Assembly: GCA_958405355.1 (NCBI GenBank)
Contig: CATYEA010000061.1
Coordinates: 1 to 9,654, forward strand
Source of the DNA: an uncultured Lachnospiraceae bacterium
GTDB lineage: Bacteria; Bacillota; Clostridia; Lachnospirales; Lachnospiraceae
Direction: 5' to 3'
Length of the DNA: 9,654 nt
Shown one piece after another: positions 1 through 6,540 of this stretch. The notes under the pieces are model-generated. The model saw only the letters and a list, made by a program, of their open reading frames with translations. It was not told the DNA's origin and made no database searches. The position numbers were made by a program, and so were the translations under genes. The first letter of the stretch is position 1; each line of letters starts with the position of its first letter.

Positions 1-1739
1 TGAAAGATGTGGCGGATATAGCCATCGTTGATAATAGTTCGGAAGTTTATGCCAAAATGAACGGTGCACCGGGAATTTTGATTTCGGTGGAAAAGCAGAA
101 TGGTTATTCCACCGCCGATGTGGCCCGTCGTGTCCGGGAATATATGGAATCGGATAAAGTGGCCGAATATGGAATTAAAATGACAGCGCTGATGGACCAG
201 GGAATTTATATAGATATGGTGATTGTATCAGTGTTGAGCAATCTGGTTATTGGTGCTATTCTGGCCATTATTGTCCTTTTCCTGTTTTTAAAAGATATAA
301 AGCCGACCTTTATTGTGGCAGTTTCTATCCCGATCAGTGTCCTTTTTGCCATTGTCCTGATGTATTTCACCGGAGTGACAATGAATATTATTTCTTTGTC
401 CGGTCTGGCCCTTGGTGTCGGCATGCTGGTGGATAACTCCATTGTTGTTATTGAAAATATTTACCGTTTGAGAGGCGAAGGCGTCCCGGTGAAGAAGGCG
501 GCGATTCAGGGCGCAAAACAGGTAATGGGTGCTATTATTGCATCCACATTGACGACGGTTTGTATTTGGGCGCCAATCGTATTTACGGAAGGTATTACCC
601 GCCAGTTGTTTGTGGACCTGGTGCTGACCATTGCCTATTCTCTGCTGGCCAGCCTTGTAGTGGCTTTGACAGTTGTACCGATGCTGTCATCAAAAATGCT
701 GAAAAAGAGTACGGACAAACAGTTTGCGTTCTTTGATAAAGTTTTGGATAAATATGAGGCGGCTCTTCGTTGGTCACTGAAACATAAAGCGGTCCTTCTG
801 GCTGCAGTGGTGGCGCTGCTCGTGGGCAGTATGGCAGGTATCCTCACGAGAGGTATGGAATTTATGGGAACGACGGATTCGCCGCAGATTTCAGTCAGTG
901 TGGCTCTGGATGATGAGACGACCTTCGATGAAGCCGTGGAAGTTTCCGATGAGATTATGACGCGGATTCAGACCATAGATGCGGTGGATGATGTGGGAGC
1001 AATGCTCGGTTCGGGCTTGAGTATGATGACTTCGATGGGAAATACGGCGACGGATTCCATTTCCATGTATGTTATTTTAAAGGATGACCGGAGTATGACC
1101 AGCAATGAGGTGGCCGCTGAAATTGAAAAAATGACGGAAGATATGGACTGCGAGGTTACAGCCAGTGGTTCTACAATGGATATGTCTGCCCTTGGCGGTT
1201 CCGGTATCAGTGTCATGATTAAAGGGAAAGATTTGGATGTTCTTCAGGAAATTGCTTCGGATTATGCGGAAGAATTGAGGAAAATCGAAGGGACGGTAGA
1301 TGTTTCTGACGGCCAGGAAAATCCGTCGCCGGAGCTTCGGGTGACTGTCAATAAACAGGAAGCTATGCTCCATAATCTGACAGTGGCACAGGTTTATCAG
1401 CAGGTAGCAGGGGTGGTTGCATCTTCGACATCTACAGCCACTTTGTCCACGGATACGGAGGACTACAGTATTTATGTCCGGGATGAAGCCAATGAAAATG
1501 CAACCCGGGAAGATGTGAAAAATCTTGAATTGACAGCGACCAATGCGGAGGGTGAAGAAGAAAAGGTTATTCTCTCTGATATTGCGGAAATTTCGGAACG
1601 AACGGGACTTTCATCTGTCAGAAGAGACGGACAGCAGCGTTATATCAGTGTGAGCTGCGGCGTGGATGATTCCCATAATACAACTCTGGTAGCCAATGAA
1701 TTTAAGAGGGTTATTGAAGGCTATAATCTTCCGGAAGGA

Positions 1740-1742
1740 TAG
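1740..1742 (+). other. In-frame TAG codon inside the RND transporter
   Basis: The stop falls between LPEG and TVEFSGET, near the end of the second extracytoplasmic region and just before TM8. Homologues I remember have Tyr here (LPEGY...), so one base change from TAT or TAC would explain it. The frame on both sides is the same and reads as normal RND protein, so this is a nonsense codon and not an indel. Confidence 0.9.
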
Positions 1743-1784
1743 ACCGTTGAATTTTCCGGTGAAACCGAGTCTATCAAGGAAGCC

Positions 1785-2309
1785 ATGGAGCAGCTGCTTC
1801 AGCTTCTTGGTCTTGGTATTGTCATTATGTATCTAATCATGGTAGCCCAGTTCCAGAATCTCTTGTCTCCGTTTATCGTTATGTTTACGGTGCCGCTGGC
1901 CTTTACCGGAGGATTTCTTGGACTGCTGCTGACAGGCAACATTCTGAGTGTCATTGCCATGGTTGGTTTTGTTATGCTCTGTGGTATTATTGTTAATAAC
2001 GGTATTGTTTTCATTGATTATACGAATCAGCTCCGGCAGGAGGGACGATCCAAAACGGAGGCTCTCGTAGAAACCGGACGGACACGTATGCGTCCGATTC
2101 TTATGACCGCGTTGACAACGATTCTTGCCATGTCCACCATGGCACTTGGCTTTGGTGACGGAAGCGATATGGTCCAGCCGATGGCTATTGTAACGATTGG
2201 CGGTATGATTTACGGTACATGTCTGACATTGTTTGTCGTACCTGTAATTTATGATCTCTTTAATCGGAAGGAAATCATCGAAGTGGAGGAAGATGAGGAT
2301 GAGTTGTAA
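1785..2309 (+). CDS. Possible separately translated C-terminal RND fragment (TM8-TM12)
   Basis: After the amber codon the first in-frame ATG is at 1785, preceded by AAGGA at 1776-1780 with a 4-base gap, which is short but usable. A product from here would be 174 residues: TM8 (LGLGIVIMYLIMVAQ), TM9, TM10 with the NNGIVFIDY motif, TM11, TM12 and an acidic tail. That is close to the whole second membrane half without its extracytoplasmic domain. Translational restart 42 bases after the stop is possible, and it would place ribosomes at the downstream TetR start. I infer this from sequence only; it may equally be dead sequence. Confidence 0.35.
   Translation: MEQLLQLLGLGIVIMYLIMVAQFQNLLSPFIVMFTVPLAFTGGFLGLLLTGNILSVIAMVGFVMLCGIIVNNGIVFIDYTNQLRQEGRSKTEALVETGRTRMRPILMTALTTILAMSTMALGFGDGSDMVQPMAIVTIGGMIYGTCLTLFVVPVIYDLFNRKEIIEVEEDEDEL
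2285..2290 (+). promoter_or_regulatory. Ribosome binding site deciding the TetR start
   Basis: GGAGGA lies 8 bases before the ATG at 2299. The in-frame ATG at 2293 is too close to it, and the one at 2251 has no such site and lies deep in the transporter gene. The site is inside the transporter's 3' end. Confidence 0.7.
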
Positions 2310-2925
2310 TAAAGATAGTTATCCAAAAGCCATTGCAGTTTATGAAGCTGTATTGAGGCTTATGAGAGATAAGCGGAATATTACTGCTATGACAGTTTCT
2401 GAGATTGCCAGAGAGGCAGGAATTGGCAAAGGAACAACCTATGATTATTTTTCTTCAAAAGAAGAAATCATCGCAAAATCTTTAATCTATGGCTATCGAA
2501 AACTCATCGATACGGCCGTAGAGCGAATGAAGACCTGTGAAACACTGAAAGAAAAACTGGCATCTCTTCAGGTACTGGCTGATTGCTCAGGAAATATTAA
2601 TTCCTTTATGGAAATGGCGGAGAAGCTGGCAAAAAACTGGGATAAAATGCAGGGTTATATTGTTAATGCTTTTGAGTATGAAAAAATTCATGTACTATAT
2701 ATTGAGCGGCTTGTAGATGATCTGACGGAGGCAGCACGAAGAGAGGGACTGATCGGGGATAATGCGGATAAAGATTATGTTCAATGTGTTTTCATGTCAG
2801 CTTTCCAGAACATTGTAGGGCCTGTTCGACGTGTGATGGTCAGGGAAGGATTGGTCAGCAGAGAAACCTGGATGGACTATTTATATCAAATGGTTGCGAC
2901 AGCACTGGTTCAACAGGATGAATAA
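2299..2925 (+). CDS. TetR/AcrR family transcriptional regulator
   Basis: This is a 208-residue DNA-binding repressor of typical TetR size. The N-terminal helix-turn-helix is clear at about residues 32-57: TVSEIAREAGIGKGTTYDYF followed by SSKEEII, the family signature. The remainder is a helical ligand-binding and dimerisation domain that is not recognisable by motif. I chose the start at 2299 because of GGAGGA at 2285-2290; starts at 2251 or 2293 are also in frame. The gene overlaps the last 11 bases of the RND transporter, so the two are very probably cotranscribed and translationally coupled, and the regulator most likely controls the efflux operon. The inducing ligand cannot be inferred. 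The repressor frame is intact although the pump gene is broken. Confidence 0.92.
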   Translation: MSCNKDSYPKAIAVYEAVLRLMRDKRNITAMTVSEIAREAGIGKGTTYDYFSSKEEIIAKSLIYGYRKLIDTAVERMKTCETLKEKLASLQVLADCSGNINSFMEMAEKLAKNWDKMQGYIVNAFEYEKIHVLYIERLVDDLTEAARREGLIGDNADKDYVQCVFMSAFQNIVGPVRRVMVREGLVSRETWMDYLYQMVATALVQQDE

Positions 2926-2947
2926 ACGAGTTCTTTTTTAAATCTTT

Positions 2948-2976
2948 TTGCCATACTGAGAAAAATGAGGTATAAT
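2948..2976 (+). promoter_or_regulatory. Housekeeping sigma promoter for rpoN
   Basis: The -35 is TTGCCA (2948-2953) and the -10 is TATAAT (2971-2976), with an optimal 17-base spacer. The predicted transcript start is near 2983, giving a leader of about 30 bases. A 12-bp perfect direct repeat (GAAAAATGAGGT at 2960-2971 and 2977-2988) flanks the -10. Confidence 0.85.
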
Positions 2977-2988
2977 GAAAAATGAGGT
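2960..2988 (+). repeat. 12-bp direct repeat flanking the rpoN -10 box
   Basis: GAAAAATGAGGT occurs at 2960-2971 and again at 2977-2988, so the copies are 17 bp apart start to start. The first ends on the first base of TATAAT and the second begins one base after it. It could be a tandem regulator site or a chance duplication. Confidence 0.6.
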
Positions 2989-3011
2989 TTTAGAAAAGGT
3001 ATGGTGAATTT

Positions 3012-4382
3012 ATGGATATTCGATTGTCGGTGACTCAAAATCAAATATTGTCCCAGAAAATGATACAATCGATGGAAATACTTCAGATGAGCTCTCAGGA
3101 ATTGAGTGAATATATTAAAGAAGTTTCATTGGAGAATCCGGTAGTTGATATTGAAGATGCTTATGAATCGCCGGATAAGGCCGGAGATTTGGTAAAAAAG
3201 CTGGAGTGGCTGGATTCCATTGACGAGAGAAACCGTATATATTACCGTCAGGAATATGGCGGAGAGGATTCGGATGATAAGCGATTAATGGATTACAGCG
3301 AAAATATGGGTGAGGAGTTGTCAGAGTACCTTCTTCATCAGTTATTGACAGTGGATTTGACGGATGCACAGTATGATGTGATTCAGTTTATGGTCTATTC
3401 TCTGGATTCCAAAGGATATATGGAAGAAAATCTGGAGGATGTCGCGGCGCGGTTTGATACGGATGTTGCTTTTGTAGAAGATCAGTTAAAGCTGCTGCAG
3501 GGACTGGATCCGGCGGGAGTTTGTGCCAGAAATCTTCGGGAATGTCTGCTTTTACAGTTGGACAGAGAAGTCCAGAAAGATTCGGTTGCCCGGAAAATTG
3601 TTTCGGAATATCTGGAATTATTGGGAAAGAACCAGCTTCATGTGATCAGTAAAAAAATGAAACTGCCCATGGATCAGGTCATTGAGGCGTGTAATCATAT
3701 TAAAGAGCTAAATCCGAAGCCGGGCAGTGGTTTTGATGCCCGTGGCCATTTGAAATATATCACACCGGATGTTACGGTAGTGAAGCTGGCAAATTATTAT
3801 GAGATATTGTTAAATGAATATACATATCCTAAAATTGGAATTAATCATTTTTATAAGAAGATATTGGAGAGCGAATCCTCAAAAGAGACGCAGACCTATA
3901 TCATGGATAAAATCCGTCAGGCTGAGTGGATACAGAATTGTATCGGACAGAGAAATTCCACATTAATGCGGGTTTCAAAATGCATCGTGGACTATCAGGC
4001 GGATTTCTTTAAGCTGGGCACCGGTCACTTAAAGCCTCTGCGGCTTCAGGATGTGGCCGAGATTCTGGAAGTTCATGAATCTACGGTCAGCCGGGCTATC
4101 CGGGATAAGTATCTTCAGTGTGCCTGGGGAATCTTCCCTTTAAATTATTTCTTCTCAAAGAGTATTGCCGCAGGAAACAGCGGCGGTAAGATCACTACCG
4201 AGCAGGTAAAGAAACTGATAGCAGCAATTATCGAAGAAGAGGATAAGAAAAAGCCGTTGAGTGACAGGGTAATTACAGAACGTCTTGTGGAGCGGGGCGT
4301 AAAAATCTGCCGTCGTACCGTAGCAAAATATCGGGAGGAAATGGGCGTTAAAGATGCCAGCGGCCGAAAGAGTTTTCAGTAA
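3012..4382 (+). CDS. rpoN: RNA polymerase sigma-54 factor RpoN
   Basis: This is the alternative sigma factor that directs core RNA polymerase to -24/-12 promoters and needs an AAA+ enhancer-binding activator. At 456 residues it has full family length. Region I is the Leu/Gln-rich N-terminus (residues 1-50, SVTQNQILSQKMIQSMEILQ) that contacts the activator. A short acidic linker (about 45-100) follows, then the core-binding region (about 100-310), the helix-turn-helix with LQDVAEILEVHESTVSRAI (about 345-365), and the RpoN box CRRTVAKYRE at 433-442, which binds the -24 element. The box usually begins with Ala; here it is Cys. The start at 3012 is fixed by region I, but the ribosome site is weak (AAAAGG, 12 bases upstream). 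It is flanked by its own promoter and terminator, so it is probably monocistronic. No sigma-54 activator is in the window. Confidence 0.98.
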   Translation: MDIRLSVTQNQILSQKMIQSMEILQMSSQELSEYIKEVSLENPVVDIEDAYESPDKAGDLVKKLEWLDSIDERNRIYYRQEYGGEDSDDKRLMDYSENMGEELSEYLLHQLLTVDLTDAQYDVIQFMVYSLDSKGYMEENLEDVAARFDTDVAFVEDQLKLLQGLDPAGVCARNLRECLLLQLDREVQKDSVARKIVSEYLELLGKNQLHVISKKMKLPMDQVIEACNHIKELNPKPGSGFDARGHLKYITPDVTVVKLANYYEILLNEYTYPKIGINHFYKKILESESSKETQTYIMDKIRQAEWIQNCIGQRNSTLMRVSKCIVDYQADFFKLGTGHLKPLRLQDVAEILEVHESTVSRAIRDKYLQCAWGIFPLNYFFSKSIAAGNSGGKITTEQVKKLIAAIIEEEDKKKPLSDRVITERLVERGVKICRRTVAKYREEMGVKDASGRKSFQ

Positions 4383-4413
4383 AATAGAGGGCAGAATATG
4401 TGAGATTTAAAAG

Positions 4414-4451
4414 TAAGAATCATTGATGCGTCAATGGTTCTTATTTTATTT
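4414..4451 (+). terminator. Intrinsic terminator after rpoN
   Basis: A 13-bp stem (4414-4426 with 4431-4443, one G-U pair) closes the 4-base loop TGCG and is followed by the T-rich tract TTTTATTT. It begins 31 bases after the rpoN stop. The T tract runs into the -35 box of the next promoter. Confidence 0.88.
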
Positions 4452-4478
4452 GACGGGGTTAGAGATTGGGCGTATAAT
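4450..4478 (+). promoter_or_regulatory. Housekeeping sigma promoter for alaX
   Basis: The -35 is TTGACG (4450-4455) and the -10 is TATAAT (4473-4478), with a 17-base spacer: near-consensus and predicted strong. The expected transcript start is near 4485, 31 bases before the ATG at 4516. The -35 overlaps the end of the rpoN terminator. Confidence 0.88.
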
Positions 4479-4503
4479 TTCTTCAAGAATTTTGAGAAAA
4501 AAC

Positions 4504-4508
4504 AGGAG
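4504..4508 (+). promoter_or_regulatory. Ribosome binding site deciding the alaX start
   Basis: AGGAG lies 7 bases before the ATG at 4516. The frame stays open back to 4423, but that upstream stretch holds the rpoN terminator and the promoter, so it is not coding. Confidence 0.8.
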
Positions 4509-4515
4509 CAAGACA

Positions 4516-5682
4516 ATGACAGACAGATTATATGAGAAAAATCCTTATATCCGGGAATTTGATGCCCGGGTAGTGGAATGTGAAGAAAAAGGTAAAACAT
4601 ACAGAATACGGCTGGATAAATCCGCTTTTTTTCCGGAGGGCGGCGGTCAGCCGGGAGACAGGGGCTGGATTGGTGAAGCCGTGATTTCAGATACTCATGA
4701 AAAAGATGGGGAAGTGTGGCATTATGCGGACAGACCGCTGGATGTTGGTTCAGAGGTTCAGGGAAGGCTGGACTGGGAATTCCGTTTTTCAAATATGCAG
4801 AATCATGCAGGGGAACATATTGTTTCCGGGTTGATTCATGAAAAATACGGCTATGATAATGTGGGATTTCACATGGGAAGTGAAGCCATCACGTTGGATA
4901 TTAACGGCGAACTGACGGAAGCTCAGGTTCGGGAGATTGAAACGGAGGCCAATCGGGCCATTGAGAAAAATATTCCGATTCAGGCAACGATACCACTCAA
5001 GGAAGAACTGGCCGGGATGACCTATCGGAGTAAAAAGGAATTGGCCGGAGATGTACGGATTGTGGAAATTCCCGGATATGACCGGTGCGCCTGCTGCGGT
5101 ACCCATCCTTTCCAAACTGGAGAAATTCGCCTGATTAAAATTTTGTCGGTACAGAATTATAAGGGCGGTGTACGGATTTCTATGCTTGCCGGCAATCGGG
5201 CGCTGATGGATTATCTGGAAAAACACGACAGTGTTGTAAAGATTTCCCATTTGCTGTCGGCAAAGACAGGGGAGATTTCTGAGGCTGTTGAGCGGCTTCA
5301 GAGAGAGATCGGCGATTTGAAGTTTAAAATGGTTCAGATGAAAAAAGAAATGCTGGCCGCAAAAGCAGCAAATCTGGTCATTTCCGGAGAAGCAGTTTGT
5401 GTTCTGGAAAATGAACTGGAGGGAAATGAGCTGCGGGAATATGCAAATCTCCTTTCCGAACGGGCTGAACGGGTTCTTATTCTCGCAGAGGGCGGCGGCG
5501 GAAGATACCGTTATGTGCTGATTGATGGAAAACAGCAGGCAAAGGAATTCGGACAGGAGATTCAGACATTGTATGCGGGCAAAGGCGGCGGCACTCCCCA
5601 GATGATCCAGGGGACATTGGCCGGAGATGCGGCGGAGATTAAACAGTGGTTTGAAAAAACAGGATTGTCCGAAAAACTCTGA
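4516..5682 (+). CDS. alaX: Alanyl-tRNA editing protein, AlaX type with DHHA1 domain
   Basis: This is a free-standing relative of the AlaRS editing half, expected to hydrolyse Ser- or Gly-tRNA(Ala) in the cytoplasm. It has 388 residues. The N-terminal beta-barrel carries FFPEGGGQPGDRG (about residues 37-49). The editing-site zinc ligands are visible as HAGEH (H97, H101) and CCGTH (C193, H197), matching the HxxxH...CxxxH pattern of AlaRS. A charged helical stretch follows (about 245-290, probably coiled coil). The C-terminal DHHA1 domain has GKGGGTPQMIQG (355-366). No aminoacylation or anticodon-binding module is present. The start at 4516 is set by AGGAG 7 bases upstream and by the terminator and promoter lying further upstream. 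It has its own promoter and converges with the DUF421 gene 14 bases downstream. Confidence 0.95.
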   Translation: MTDRLYEKNPYIREFDARVVECEEKGKTYRIRLDKSAFFPEGGGQPGDRGWIGEAVISDTHEKDGEVWHYADRPLDVGSEVQGRLDWEFRFSNMQNHAGEHIVSGLIHEKYGYDNVGFHMGSEAITLDINGELTEAQVREIETEANRAIEKNIPIQATIPLKEELAGMTYRSKKELAGDVRIVEIPGYDRCACCGTHPFQTGEIRLIKILSVQNYKGGVRISMLAGNRALMDYLEKHDSVVKISHLLSAKTGEISEAVERLQREIGDLKFKMVQMKKEMLAAKAANLVISGEAVCVLENELEGNELREYANLLSERAERVLILAEGGGGRYRYVLIDGKQQAKEFGQEIQTLYAGKGGGTPQMIQGTLAGDAAEIKQWFEKTGLSEKL

Positions 5683-5690
5683 AGTCAGAG
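5672..5690 (-). terminator. Weak terminator for the DUF421 gene, within the alaX 3' end
   Basis: Read on the minus strand, CTCTG-ACTT-CAGAG is followed by TTTTT (5676-5672). The stem is only 5 bp, so efficiency is doubtful. It sits just beyond the DUF421 stop and overlaps the alaX stop codon. On the plus strand the same hairpin lacks a T tract. Confidence 0.4.
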
Positions 5691-5696
5691 AAGCTT

Positions 5697-6404
5697 TCAG
5701 GCCAGAATGTCCGGCGGTATCGCTTCCTTTGTGTAAGTGTAGGCGGCAAATTGCTGATTTAAATCACAGGTGGCGAGAAAAACATCTTTGATGTCCGATA
5801 TGCCGTAAATCTGAAGTTGGTTGTTCAGCCATTTTTCATCTTTGCCGGAAGCCTTTAAATTTTTTGGCATGATGTGGCCGTCAATGATGATATTTGCGAC
5901 CAGAGTATCTCTGTCCGGAGTCAGTTGCATATCGCTGGGGGTCAGAGGCCGATTTCCGCTTTTTGGCAGAAAGCTGATATGGCCATTTTCTTCCAGAATA
6001 GCGGATTCCAGTTGGGAAATGTCAAAATATCCGTTGATACGGCACTGGGCCAGAAATTCGTTTAGGTCGATTTTGGCTTTACGGAAGTTTTTCTCAAAAA
6101 GCTGTCCGTTATTTAAAAGAACGGTTGGTCTTCCGGAAATAATTCTCCGGGCACGGATAGATTTGCTGCTCCACCAGGACAGGAGCAAGGCGGCCAGGGC
6201 GTAGACAATCATGGCAGTCATAGGCTCCACAAAGCTGTCATCCAAAGAGGTTGCCATTTCAGCGGCAATATTGCCAATGGTAATACCATTGACATAGTCG
6301 AACATGCTGAGCTGGGAGAGCTGACGGTATCCCATTAGTTTACACAGGATAAAGAGTTCGACAATAGAGGCAATAGAAAGTACAATAATATAAAGAACTT
6401 GCAT
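5697..6404 (-). CDS. DUF421 / YetF family membrane protein
   Basis: This is a 235-residue integral membrane protein of the YetF/YcaP family (DUF421), whose biochemical role is not established. The first membrane helix is at about residues 3-23. The family signature MGYRQLSQLSMFDYVNGITI spans 24-43 and leads into a second helix (about 37-51); a third is at 62-79. A basic stretch then leads into the cytoplasmic YetF domain, with SGRPTVLLNNGQ (90-101) and the SAILEENGHISFLPK segment. I chose ATG at 6404 (minus strand) because AAGGAGA lies 6 bases upstream; the earlier in-frame ATG at 6434 would add 10 residues and has no such site. It is convergent with alaX and divergent from the aminotransferase-like gene. 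Members in spore formers are sometimes linked to sporulation, but nothing here shows that. Confidence 0.93.
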   Translation of the reverse strand: MQVLYIIVLSIASIVELFILCKLMGYRQLSQLSMFDYVNGITIGNIAAEMATSLDDSFVEPMTAMIVYALAALLLSWWSSKSIRARRIISGRPTVLLNNGQLFEKNFRKAKIDLNEFLAQCRINGYFDISQLESAILEENGHISFLPKSGNRPLTPSDMQLTPDRDTLVANIIIDGHIMPKNLKASGKDEKWLNNQLQIYGISDIKDVFLATCDLNQQFAAYTYTKEAIPPDILA

Positions 6405-6410
6405 AAAGAT

Positions 6411-6417
6411 TCTCCTT
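6411..6417 (-). promoter_or_regulatory. Ribosome binding site deciding the DUF421 start
   Basis: On the minus strand AAGGAGA (6417 to 6411) lies 6 bases before the ATG at 6404. This favours it over the in-frame ATG at 6434. Confidence 0.8.
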
Positions 6418-6467
6418 TTTGAGAGATAATTCATTTTTATAGAAGATATTATGTATCAAATATGGAA

Positions 6468-6496
6468 AAAGTATGCTAAAATAATAAAGAATTCAA
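6468..6496 (-). promoter_or_regulatory. Candidate promoter for the DUF421 gene
   Basis: On the minus strand TTGAAT (6496-6491) and TACTTT (6473-6468) are separated by 17 bases. The -10 is a weak match. It would overlap the opposing promoter of the aminotransferase-like gene. This is the best pair I see in this AT-rich gap, but it is a tentative call. Confidence 0.3.
6474..6482 (+). promoter_or_regulatory. Extended -10 promoter for the aminotransferase-like/ridA pair
   Basis: TGCTAAAAT gives an extended -10 (TGn followed by TAAAAT at 6477-6482). The sequence 17 bases upstream (TATCAA, 6454-6459) is a poor -35, which is usual for extended -10 promoters. The leader would be about 50 bases. Confidence 0.5.
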
Positions 6497-6540
6497 GGTG
6501 AAATTTTAAAGATATCCATATAGAAGGAGGAAAGAGTTGA

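Larger units (their letters stand above)
1..2309 (+). pseudogene. RND (HAE-1 type) efflux transporter, 5' partial, interrupted by in-frame amber stop
   Basis: This is the C-terminal three quarters of an inner-membrane proton-driven RND pump, normally about 1000 residues or more. The open frame runs in from before the window (reading K-D before the GTG at 9), so that GTG is not the true start. In order it shows the end of the first extracytoplasmic region (to ~200), membrane segments TM2-TM6 (about 207-690), TM7 (~785-850), a second extracytoplasmic region (~860-1760), and TM8-TM12 (about 1795-2275). TM4 carries VGMLVDNSIVVIENIY, with the proton-relay Asp (codon 432-434) followed by Asn, as in many Gram-positive members. 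The frame is broken by TAG at 1740-1742 between LPEG and TVEFSGET, then continues without a shift to TAA at 2307-2309. Family assignment is firm. Whether it is a pseudogene, a split gene or a sequencing error cannot be decided from sequence alone. Confidence 0.88.

Noticed and set aside
4423..4515. N-terminal extension of the alaX reading frame from 4423
   Set aside because: This stretch contains the rpoN terminator and the alaX promoter; AGGAG before 4516 gives a far better start.
4376..4792. Minus-strand open frame of 138 codons across the rpoN/alaX junction
   Set aside because: It covers the terminator, promoter and alaX 5' end, is rich in Pro/Cys/His/Leu, has no recognisable domain and is a shadow of the plus-strand genes.
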